Shown here: piece by piece, positions 24,375-34,699 of the stretch
Layout of the letters: every line of letters begins with the position of its first letter
How positions within the stretch are numbered: position 1 is the stretch's first letter
NCBI GenBank assembly: GCA_940337035.1
Contig: CALNHX010003585.1
Span: forward strand, 82,289-146,288
DNA length: 64,000 bases
Direction: 5' to 3'
Origin: Agriotes lineatus
Lineage: Eukaryota > Arthropoda > Insecta > Coleoptera > Elateridae
Program-made: the position numbers and the translations under genes
The notes under the pieces: model-generated
The model's database searches: none
Told to the model about the DNA's origin: nothing
The model's input: the letters and a program-made list of their open reading frames with translations, nothing else

Positions 24375-24960
24375 CCTACCCCCTGTCCTTATGAAACCCG
24401 GCCTGATTGGGAGAGCTTCAGAACTGACCTTCCAGAGAGCATCAACCTGAACTTTGCCTAAGAACAACTGAGCAACTAGAAGTAGAAACTGAGAAGTTTA
24501 CTAGGCTAATTCAAACTGTAGCTTTTAACATTACTAGAGAAATATTTCAATATAAATAATCAAGGGCTTTAACTACCTAGTAGAAATTAGAGAACGGATC
24601 AAAGAAAAAAGAAGAGCCAGAAGAAGATGGCAGAAGTCAAGAGATTCGACCGACAAAGCGATCCTAAATAATAAAACACAAAAGCTCAAAAAAGAAATTC
24701 AGAAGCTTAAACAAGAATTTATCGCTTGATACTTGCAATACCTAACAGCAGATGAAGAAACGGACTATTCTCTTTGGGAAACCGTCAAAAAATTAGAAGG
24801 CCAGTAACCTCCATTGGCCCGAAATATAATCGTTCATGGGCTAGGTACAATACTCAGATGCAAGTCCAGACCATACTAGACAGTTACTACAGAAGAGGTA
24901 GCTAAAGAGGTCAAGACCAATTTGAACCCAAGAAAAGCTCCAGGATTCGATTGAATAATA
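24375..24960 (+). pseudogene. Jockey-like LINE ORF2, linker and start of RT
   Basis: In shifting frames the translation shows DWESFRT, then IRERIKEKRRARRRWQKSRD and LKKEIQKLKQEF, LWETVKKLEGQ, and finally KTNLNPRKAPGFD. This is the ordered signature of the region between endonuclease and RT in Jockey-clade LINEs, ending at the first RT motif (NPKKAPGxD). Several stops are present and similarity ends abruptly after 24955. It has the same strand as the fragments at 13345-20640 and begins about where they stop, so it could be a displaced part of the same copy. Confidence 0.7.
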
Positions 24961-27016
24961 AGTATAAGTATAAGAATTTTGAAGCATTGAAGCTCTGAAA
25001 AGTGACGGAAGTACCTTCGCAGTTGTTTTCTAATCTTTTATAATCACTAGAATTTCATTTTACACTTGGTTCTTCTTTCGGATATTTCTAATATGTCCTA
25101 CTTAACTTGCTACAAATCTTATTTTAGTTCGTACAGTTTTTCAGAATATATTTATTCTTTTGTTCTGTTTCCATTTAGTTTGTATTATTCTGAAGTTGCT
25201 CGGGTTTTTGAGTCTTTTAGAACCCATGAGATTGACCGTAGAATCGCTATGGGTTCTTGGCTTCTTGTCTTACCCTCCTGAAGTATTTTTGTTGCTAGAC
25301 TCGACATTACAAATTATATAAAAAATATTAATGTCGCCGACTAGCACGATAATGGCATCGCTTTTTATGGAGTACATATCAACGGGAATTTTGATGGTTT
25401 TTGTTTGCCAACATAGCAGAAAGTATAACAACTTTTTTTGTATTAATTTACAATCGATTGAATTATTCGATAGGAATAAAACTGCATTTGTTGTGTGAAT
25501 TTCAAATCTCCTTTGAGTATGGAACAGTTTGACATTTAGCTTCAAACTGAACAATAATATAAAAAGTATAACTATTCTGTGTTTTACTAGTATTTGTTGA
25601 TGTATGTTACAATTATATTGTTGCTATCATGGTTAGTTGTGACCATATCGAACATAGAATTACATTTTTGCAAATTGCATATTATGTTCTCTGGGATAAG
25701 CAGCTATCAACGTAAAGCCATTGTGGTAGCTGGTATCTTGCATATAAATAGATAACTACGTTGAAAATTGAGGATTGTACAATAAATGGAAATACACGTT
25801 AGACCTTAAAAAGATAACATATCCATAAAAATACAAAGATTACATGTGAATAACACAATAGTAATATTTTTTGTAAGTTTAATTGTTCACTAACATACAA
25901 TTTAATATGAAATTTCGTGTTGCAAAATGTGTTGCCTATACTTGATACCATTACAGTTTCTTTCACTGTTTGCTAAAAATAAAACTCCTAGGTTCACGTT
26001 TGAAAAATCATAGCGTCATAGATCAGCGGTAGTTTTGCGTTCACTAATTTGAAAGAAAAACAAAGAGTATAATATACAATGTTGATTAATCAGTGCGTTT
26101 ATTAAATTAGACGACGTGATTTTGCTATTATTGTTTACACGTTGAGTAATATTAAACGTAATTTCTTGTGGGTCCAAATATTTACATGAATAGTCTACTA
26201 CCAACTTCAAATAGTAAGCTTCGTTATTCACTTTAGATAACTATTAAACGCCCTGTAGGTTCATGCTTGCCGAGACTGACACAATTAATTGGTGAAATTT
26301 GGTCGCTTATCCTTACTGGCATATTCTTGAATATATTTATCCCTAGGATTAAATAAATTAATTATTCATTAGTAGGGCGCAACCTGTTTTCATTACTTAA
26401 ACGTCAGGATAGGCACGTCGTTCATGACAGCCTGAAAATTACGAACTTGTTAAATATTAGCAGGTGGTTTTATAAACTTTGCCCAAATATGCTATCAAGT
26501 TCTGCGTTGTGGAGGCTGGAAAATAAAAGAGAAACTAATTAACCTTTTAATTAAAACGCTAAGCACAGCATAAACCTGCATTTTCATTGCAGGTTTTTAA
26601 ATTCGCAGAAAGCGCAGATCTTAAAAGTAATTCTCGCGATCCTTTAAAATTGCATTATGAACGTCTTTTAGCTAAATTAAATCAACTCCATGCAACGATT
26701 TTTTAATAACCTTTATATAGGTGAGTGACCTTCAAATTTTTCGTGAAAGCGGTTTAAAATCTGCTAGGCCTTTAATTAATTTTCTTTTTAAATGGAAAAC
26801 GCTTTGTAATTCCCAAATTGTGAATAAAATGTCTGCTCAATTAATATAATCTCTGAAATTCTTTTGTAGCGTTTTAATGAATGATGTATTGATAACAGTG
26901 TAGCTTAATTAAAAGGATTGCAACTATTTCCGCATAAAATAAAATAGCGCTTATCTTTTTGGCACTTTCTACTATATGGGTATTAGATAAATGTCTGGAA
27001 GCTACTCGGCGTTATA
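24961..27016. other. AT-rich stretch, nothing recognised
   Basis: No gene or element boundary that I can support. A small hairpin (9-bp stem AAACCTGCA/TGCAGGTTT, 26572-26596) is present. AAAATGTGTTGCCTA occurs at about 24366 and again at about 25925. Confidence 0.4.
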
Positions 27017-27342
27017 CCGGGTGGCCATAAATATCTGAGATCTCGGTAGCCATGGAATTAGCTACTTATAAATGTTGATTAGCATTATATTTCAATTATA
27101 ATAAGTATTGGTATGTAATGTAATAAAATTCAAGGTTATTGACAGCATTTCTTAAATACGACTCCACTATAAAAATCTCCTGTTCTAACTCCATTACTTA
27201 TTGCAATCTGTAATAATTTTTGACAGATAGGAATTTTAGTTGTGATGACATTAATGGCATTTAGTTTAGTTGGATTCATCACTTTAATAAAGCGGTGTTG
27301 ATTTCAAAAGTAATGTGATATCAGATATTTATGGCCACCCGG
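27017..27342. mobile_element. Mariner-type MITE, 326 bp
   Basis: TIRs CCGGGTGGCCATAAATATCT and its near-complement at the right end, flanked by TA (27015-27016, 27343-27344). No coding capacity; orientation undefined. Confidence 0.85.
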
Positions 27343-28524
27343 TACGTACGAAACGATACTCAGAATCTTTCAGCAAGGGTAATGGAAATAAGCTGCATAT
27401 TTAATTAGGGAGTGGATTTTTATGAACGTACTGTATACTGTATTGTTCTATTGTCACATGGTGCTTTCACCAGTAAAGTCACAGTCGGGATTCGCCCGCC
27501 TTTAATCAAATGCAAATTCATGAAAAAAAGTATGACTTTCAAAACTAGTTGTACAATACTAATTTAGTCGAAAAGGACTTCGGAATTTACAACTGTCAAA
27601 TTGACAATTTACAATTTCAATAAAATAGTTAAGAAATGTAGTTTTTTCACGATTTTGCCTAAAAAATTGGTAATTTCTGCACGATTTTACATTAAAAAAC
27701 CGCGACTTTTATGATAACTATACAAAAAATTACTATTACTGACTAGTTTTAATGGAAAGAGTATTGTCAACACATTTGGGCAGACTAAAATCTTCATGCC
27801 ATATTGAATCAAACTACCAACGTTTGGGCGGGTATAAGTGGTGACATGTTAGTACGTCCTTTCGAAAGGAGTCATTCTTCAAAATTTCCTGATTTTTTTT
27901 ATCTATTAGACTTTAAACGCGGTTTGTGAGACAAAACATGCTGCTTATGAGCGATGGTGCACTAGCATATTTTATTCCGATAGCTAAAAAAAAATTGAAC
28001 GAAACTTTGGATGGGAGATAGATTAGTTGAGGAACACCTACTTCATGGAATTCGATTGGAAGCATATGCATAAAAAATCTTGTTTAATCAATACGATAAA
28101 TATGTACCGCTTAGTTGATGGGTGGAACAATTAGCCCAAGCTACCCCAAGCCTGGGTAAAGGATGAAGGTTGTCAGGTAAGGCTAGCACACTAAAAGTCA
28201 TAGAATGCCCATAGAACTGCAGGCTAGAGTTCCTATATAGGAACTCTACTGCAGGCTAAGTCTCGGATGCCGGACGGTACTTTTGCATGATGATTCAGCA
28301 AGGAAAATAAAGGCTATGGAAACTACATATTACAAAAGCTTTCTGTGATATTACAACATGATATATGAAAATTATCGGAAACCAAAAAGACAGGACAAGG
28401 AATGTCTAAATATAGAAACTATACCTTTATTTATATTGGGCAAAGCAAAATCGGAGAGAGCAATTTTTCTATTGGTCATTAATGAGTGTCGTACGATTTT
28501 CACATATAATCTCATAAGAGCATT
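27343..28524. other. AT-rich unassigned region
   Basis: No protein similarity. An 81-codon frame at 28358-28603 runs into a hairpin element and is not convincing. Confidence 0.35.
28225..28248. repeat. Perfect 24-bp palindrome between 11-bp direct repeats
   Basis: Half-site TAGAGTTCCTAT followed directly by its reverse complement, no loop. ACTGCAGGCTA occurs at 28216-28226 and 28248-28258, overlapping the palindrome edges, as after a tiny insertion or aberrant repair. Confidence 0.8.
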
Positions 28525-28538
28525 AGTTCTTTCCGGAT

Positions 28539-28630
28539 TTTTTTTTAGTGTGTTCCAACAACGTCGTATTAATTTGTCCGAGCGAGACGCGAGGGCAAAT
28601 TAGGACGTTGTTGGAATGCACGAAAAATTA
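28539..28630. mobile_element. Small hairpin element with 9-bp flanking duplication (H1)
   Basis: Arms pair over about 40 bp (TTCCAACAACGTC near 28552, its complement near 28604; ATTTG and CAAAT further in). The tip is CpG-rich (GAGCGAGACGCGAG). Flanks TTTCCGGAT (28530-28538 and 28631-28639) form a perfect 9-bp direct repeat, which supports insertion. Confidence 0.75.
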
Positions 28631-28944
28631 TTTCCGGATATGAATTAATGCTCGAATGCAGATTCTGCAAGAAAATCGTAACGACACAAACCCTAAAAAG
28701 AAGTAATCCATACTTACATAAAATTTCCAAGGTATTCTGTTGTCTTGGTTACGGCTCCTAAACTAATTTTTCTATTGGTCATTAATGAGCGTCGTACCAT
28801 TTTCCGGTAAATTTCCAAACATCTCCGATTACTAATAATCGCAGCGGCTGTTCCTATGATAAATGGATATTCTCATTAATACTCCAAGACATGAATCAAT
28901 AATCGACTTTATTATAACTAATAGAACTATTACACCCACATATA

Positions 28945-30112
28945 CAGAGTGTCCCTAAAATAATGAAACCCCGATTAGTCATAGATTCCTTACCTCATAA
29001 TAAATCGATTAAACGTAATATACCTTAGCACAAAGTCCCTTCAGTAAGAAGTTATAGGGCCTCGAAGTTCAATTTTTTATTTCTTATGTTTTTGTTAATT
29101 TCCACAAATGTAAAGTTGTCGATTTATATTTTGGTACATATATGCTTACTATTTTGTAGTGCACTAATAGGAAAAATTTCATAAACTAGACTCGACTGTA
29201 AGGGGTACTTTACCTATCTTTCAAAACTTTTTTTAGCTTTAACTTCGTTATCTGTAACTTTTTTAAAAATACAAGGTTATTATCTGAAAGCGAATTAAAA
29301 AGCACAAATGTACTCTTAGTTCTTACGCCTAAAAGCAACCGTTTACCTTAAAATGCCCGTCAAAGGTTTTTGGTTGTCATTAAGACGTGTAATTATCAAG
29401 CAGCCATGATCACAAAAACAATGGTCATCTAGTAAAAAACAATGATAAATCAATTAATGACATGAGTGAAGAATTTGTTCTTTTATGTTTAAGAAAATAC
29501 CGCTACATAACGAATTCTCCAAGGCTGCAAGGTTCGTATGTCGCGGCATTTTCGTAAGCACAAAAGACAAAAAACTGATGTCACCAACGCCATTAATTGA
29601 TTTCTTGATTTTTTACTAGATTACAATCATAACCCATTGTTTTTGTGATCATGGCTACTTGATAATTGCACGTCTTAATGACAACTAAAAACCTTAATGG
29701 GCATTTTAAGGTAAACGGTTGCTTTTAGGCGTAAGAACTGAGAGTACATTATTTTTGTGCTCTCTAATTCTCTTTCAGATAATAATTTAAAATTTCAAAA
29801 AAGTTACAGATAACGAAGTGAAAGCAAAAAAAGGGTTTGAAAGATAGGTAAAGTGCCTCTTACAGTCGTGTCTAATTTATATATTTTTTTGTTAGTGCAG
29901 CACATAATACTAAGTATGTATACCAAAATTCAAATCGATATCTCTACATTTGTGGAAATTAACAAAAAAATAAGAAATAAAAATTTGAACTTCAAGGCCC
30001 TATAACTTCTTACTGAAGGAGCTTTTTACTAAGGTATATTGGGTTTAATCGATTTAATATGACGTCAGGAATCCATGAATAATCGGTGTCCCATTATTTT
30101 AAGGACACCCTG
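28945..30112. mobile_element. Long foldback element, 1.17 kb
   Basis: Left arm 28945-29459 and right arm about 29591-30112 are inverted copies at roughly 90% identity by eye, with a ~130-bp loop. Ends are CAGAGTGTCCCTAAAATAAT and its near-complement ATTATTTTAAGGACACCCTG. Flanks are TATA on both sides (or a TA duplication), which fits a mariner-type target. It is non-coding; a transcript would fold into a very long hairpin. Confidence 0.88.
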
Positions 30113-30158
30113 TATAATATACGTATAAGTACCAACAGCTGCCAATATAGTATCTGGT

Positions 30159-30572
30159 CACAGAATAATACCCTAAATCAGAATGGCCTCTCTGTGTCGG
30201 AGCTTTAGAGGTCAGCATACTCAATTTTTGGGACCTTGAAATTTTCGGCCGTCATCCTAGTGGTGTGCAGAGGCCGAGAATTAAAAATTATGCGCCTAAA
30301 TTTTAAACTGAACAGAAATAATCCGTACATTTAAAGTCCACACAATTTATATGGAAATGCACAGCACACCATGTGCCACCAAAAGATCTTTTTTGTGCAC
30401 TTTAAAACCACTAACTCAAAAACATAACCTTCTTATAAGGGGTCCTTAACCACCACAAGTACAAGTGTAAAACATGGAAAACAGCTGACTGCACACCGCC
30501 AGATCTCGCGCATGCGCAAAGAAAAAAACTACCTAAATTTTAAGCCAACCGGCCATTTTGTATTATTCTGTG
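30159..30572. mobile_element. MITE with 7-8 bp target duplication, 414 bp
   Basis: TIRs CACAGAATAATAC and GTATTATTCTGTG, 13 bp perfect, flanked by ATCTGGT (30152-30158 and 30573-30579); if the first TIR base is shared, the duplication is the 8-bp ATCTGGTC. Duplication length suggests hAT. Non-coding. Confidence 0.8.
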
Positions 30573-30834
30573 ATCTGGTCATCACCTCTCGTGTTAAGTA
30601 AAATTGTTAGATGGCTGGCGAGATAAAGCATCCCTAACTTCTTTAACCGCTGAATGCTCCAATACTCAATAGCAATTTAAAATAAGCTAACTAAACCGAA
30701 AGCCCTTCAAATGGCACTGTAAATCAAATAGCGAGTTGAGAATACTCTTTTTCATTCAACGGTGACCATTAGCCAATCCGCAGAGGCAGGGTGGGTTCCC
30801 AATAATGTATATGTTAATTTCAAAATAGTTATTT

Positions 30835-30956
30835 GTTTCATTAGTACAAAAAATCCATGATTTCGGGGGCAAGTAAGACAGATCGCCGGACGACGCGCAG
30901 CGGAGTCCGGCGAGTCTTACGCGTCCCGAAAACGCATTTTTTTGTGCGAATGAAAC
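30835..30956. mobile_element. Small hairpin element with CpG-rich tip (H2)
   Basis: Inverted arms GTTTCATT/AATGAAAC at the ends, GTAAGAC/GTCTTAC and CGCCGGAC/GTCCGGCG near the tip, and a tip of GACGCGCAGCGGA. Arms are about 55 bp with mismatches. No clear flanking duplication. Confidence 0.65.
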
Positions 30957-31129
30957 ATACTAATTTTTTTTCCAACTACTCATAAATTCGATAATATGAC
31001 TTATTATTTAGAATCAAAAATTGTAGGATATATTGTAGAACTGTTATGGCGTAAAAAAACAATCACTATACTGGGAAATTCAACAACAACGACGGCGATT
31101 GCCGATTATTGACTAAGTGTTTGTCTTTT

Positions 31130-32940
31130 ATATAAAACTAGCAAGATACCCGTTCTTCGTACGGACTACAAATGGTTTTTCTTCTAAATCCTAAACGAAT
31201 TCTAGAATGCTCCCTCCTCTCTCACTCAATACGCTAAACTAACAAACGCTGCAAAACAATATTGTAGATAAAAAGGAAACAATATTCTTCCAAAAAAAGT
31301 TCTCCATAACCCCTTTCTGCTTCACGTATCCCTGGAAATGTGTATGTAATTGTCGTTCTCCTTATATAGATTGATAAAAACTATAGGTTTAGTATAACAA
31401 TGAGAATAAAAATAATAAATGTACTTATTAAATGTTGCATTCATAAATTGTAGCAACATACCAGTTTCCACCACTTAGAGGTGGAATTTCGGAAAGCCTT
31501 CTATTTTATTCTAAACTGGACACACGGAAAAAAATCAATAACTTTAACCTCTTTTTTAACTTATTTTTAATTTTACCCCATTTTTACTCCTTTCACATAT
31601 ATGCCCAAAAACCATGATCATCAGGAACCACAGCAAATACGAGAGGTTCTATAATTTACCCCTGAAACCAAATTCTCACCTTTTGGAGTTGATCTGTGCA
31701 CAATCCTGAATTACGTTTTTAGCAACTTATATAGGTAACCTTTCTAAGTAAAACCAAATTGTTACATTATAGGGCCTTATGAAATATTTAGAAATTCGTA
31801 TATGCCAAAAGAATGACCTAACTCAATAAACATAGGAGATATGAGGGGTTCTTTAATTCACACCCAATCCAGATTTGCACCTTTAGGGGTTGATTAGGGA
31901 AAAATTCTAAAATACGTTTCTAGGTATTTGCATTGATAATCTTTGCAAGTAATCATCAAGTCGCTGTCTCATCGGGTCTAAGAGATATTGAGAAACTCGT
32001 GAAAACACATTTTCCCATTTCCACCCCCTTAGGGGTGGAATTTCAAAAAAATTCCTTTCAAAACATTTAATTGCGAAATGGAACTTACAGCGAAAAAAAT
32101 TAATAATTTTACCCTCCTACCCCCTTTTCAGTTTTTCCTCCTTTAACCCATTTAGGGTTAAAATTTTCAAATTTCCTTTAACTCTTTTCTAAATATTTTA
32201 AAAATACATCTATATGCCAAAAAAAATGTTCTAACTCAATAAACATAGGAAATACGAAGGTTCTTTAATTTACCCCCAATGCAGATTTGCACCGTTAGGG
32301 GTTAATTAGGGCAAAATTCTAAAATACTTTTCTGGGTATTTGCATTGATAACATTTGCAAGTAAACACCACGTCGCTATCTCGTCGGGTCTAAGAGATAT
32401 TGAGGAACTCGTGAAATTACATTTTACCTTTTTTCACCCCCTTAAGGGCGGAATTTAAAAAAATCGCTTTTAACCCATTTTATTGTGAAATGGAACTCAC
32501 AGCAAAATAAATAATTTGAACCCCCCTACCCCTTTTCAGATTTTCCTTCTTTTACCCCTTTAGGGTTAAAATTTTTAAATTCCCTTAAACCCCTTTCTAA
32601 ATATTTTAAAAATACATCTGTATGCCAAAAAAGAATGTTCTAACTCAGTAAACATAGGAGTTACGAAGGGTTCTTTAATTCACCCTCAATCCAGATTTGC
32701 ACCTTTAGGGGTTGGTTAAGGCAAAACCCTGAAATAGGTTTCTAGGTATTTCTATTGGAAAATCTTTGCAAGTAAACACCAAATTTATATCTTATCGGGT
32801 GTAAGAGATATTGCGGAACTCGTGAAAACACATTTTACCCATTTGCACCCCCTTAGGGGTCGAATTTCAAAAATCCCTTCTTAGCACTACCTTACGAAAC
32901 AAATTGAACCTTGCACCCAAATTTCAAGTTTCTAGTACCA
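31130..32940. repeat. Repeat element with an internal ~411-bp tandem array
   Basis: The left edge ACTAGCAAGATACCCGTTCT marks a dispersed-repeat start. Inside, GGGTCTAAGAGATATTGAG-like words recur at 31974, 32386 and 32797, and CAGATTTGCACC-like words at about 31870, 32283 and 32692, giving a unit of about 411 bp. An earlier partial unit lies at about 31640-31740. The right edge is near GGCTCTGCGTTGATTAGTCA (about 32948). No coding potential; element class unknown to me. Confidence 0.65.
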
Positions 32941-32989
32941 GTGGATTCGGCTCTGCGTTGATTAGTCAGGGTTATGACTTTCCTTTATA

Positions 32990-33535
32990 CAGAGACCGGC
33001 AGAAAAACAGGACGGTTTTGAAATGGTTTTTACGTTTTTTCTATTTGAGGTTAGCGGCGTAGAAAAAGACAATTGGTTGCTTCAATCTACGCCATTTAAT
33101 TTAGTGACAGCTAAAATGCAGCAGTGAAACCCAAGCCACCGTGCTTTCGCAGTAGAAACCTACTCTAAAACTGGTGATTCTGTAGTCAATACTTAGCGAT
33201 TGTTCCGAAGAGAGTTCAATATCGGTCGTCATGGTGCTATACCCAGCCGAAATGCAATAATGCGCTGGGTGAGAAATTTTAGGCAAACATCTTTGGCTGC
33301 GAAGAAGAAACCTCCTGGCCGCCCACGATCTGTTCGTACTCCGGAAAATGTCCAGGCTTTGCGACAGGCAGTTGAAAGGAGTCCACGTCGGTCGGCCAGC
33401 TAACACGCTGCTGCTCTTAACATTAGTAAATGGCAATTCTTTTTCTCTCATTTTTCGTAATATAAATGTATGTTGTTGTAATTTTGTAATTTTTGCAACC
33501 ATTTCAAAACCGTCCGGTTTTTCTGCCGGTCCCTG
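32990..33535 (+). mobile_element. Internally deleted mariner-related element, 546 bp
   Basis: Inverted ends CAGAGACCGGCAGAAAAACA and its near-complement, about 38 bp each, flanked by TA (32988-32989 and 33536-33537). The interior keeps only the 5' part of a transposase frame; the catalytic part is missing. Confidence 0.9.
33133..33440 (+). pseudogene. DUF4817-type helix-turn-helix end of a mariner-like transposase
   Basis: Translation reads RAFAVETYSKTGDSVV, one stop, then FRREFNIGRHGAIPSRNAIM and KKKPPGRPRSVRTPENVQAL, one stop, then HAAALNIS. This is the N-terminal DNA-binding part of a large insect transposase family annotated as DUF4817: a helix-turn-helix followed by a GRPRSVRTPEN linker. 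The usual protein continues for some 300 residues with a DDE-type catalytic domain, which is absent. In-frame stops near 33193 and 33403 and the deletion make it dead; it could only be mobilised in trans. Confidence 0.85.
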
Positions 33536-33537
33536 TA

Positions 33538-34094
33538 TATGTATAGATTTACCATGTAAAACCCTATCTTGCGTCCATTTTTGTATTAGTGCAAATATGA
33601 ATCGAAAAGTGTACAGTTGCCAAGGTAATTGGTGCACATCCCGAAATGACTTACTTTTTGTACAAAATTATTCGACAATATGGCGTGTTATTCGTGTGGT
33701 TGGAGAAAAATTTATTTATTACATCAACTCGGAAACCTAAATTTGAAGATTCGGTTATCTTGACTATTGTGATTTAAAATGAAGTTTTTAAATCACCCTC
33801 AACGATCGATGACTCTTAGATAAACTATAGTTGATTATTTTATTCGTAGAGATTTCAACCAATCAAAAGGCTGGATTTAGTTAAGTTATCTTGTATAATT
33901 TCGATTATACAAAATCGATTATACTATAGTAACTTCACTAGGCAACGCAATACATAACTTTTGTCTACTTGATGTTATTTTCATGGAGATAACTTTCAGC
34001 TAGGTTAATTCAAACAAATCGAGCTGCCAATAAAATATTTATTTGTTCCTAATATTAGAATTTACTCACAAAATAATCAAATCGAATACAATGC
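33538..34094. other. AT-rich stretch, nothing recognised
   Basis: Only a 9-bp hairpin with a TTCG loop (33891-33912) stands out. Confidence 0.4.
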
Positions 34095-34264
34095 GTACTT
34101 CGAACAGGTTATACGTCTCAAACTTCCTGCACAATAACAAATCGTGTCAGTTTGACAGAATAATCCTCCCGCTGACGCGGTCGGACTATTTAACCTGTCA
34201 AACTGACACTCTTTTATTATTGTGCAACAAGTTATCGACATATAACCCGATAATATCGAAGTAC
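34095..34264. mobile_element. Small hairpin element with CpG-rich tip (H3)
   Basis: Ends GTACTTCGA/TCGAAGTAC; further in TGCACAATAA/TTATTGTGCA and GTGTCAGTTTGACAG/CTGTCAAACTGACAC. The tip is CCGCTGACGCGGTCGG. The arms pair over about 70 bp with small bulges. No flanking duplication seen. Confidence 0.7.
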
Positions 34265-34699
34265 TTATAGTATTACTTCTGATTATACTAGTAGTAACAA
34301 AACGTCAGTGCGCCTTAATCCATACATGTGGGTAAACAATTAAAACACCTATAATGGTGCATATACACATGCAGCGTGTACTGGTATTTATATTAATGTA
34401 AAGGTTTAATTCAGTTACAAAATCTAAAGGTAAAGCAATGAAGTTAAGTCCATTCTCATATCCGTGACGTGATAACGCTATGTTTACGGATACCAGTTAA
34501 CGTTCTGATTAATTTAACAGATGAATACACATTAGAAATACATTTGCGGAGTATTGTACGTTTCAAGGTTAGCTTTGCCCTTTGAATTACAATCACGAAT
34601 AAATATATCCATATTACAAGACTAACTTCATTCACTTATCTGATGTCACCGCATTGATCCAAGTCAACAAAGTTCCAAGTTCGTTCTAGTTCTGTAAAA

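Noticed and set aside
33891..33912. 9-bp hairpin with a TTCG loop as a terminator or RNA element
   Set aside because: Isolated, AT-rich and expected by chance in sequence of this composition.
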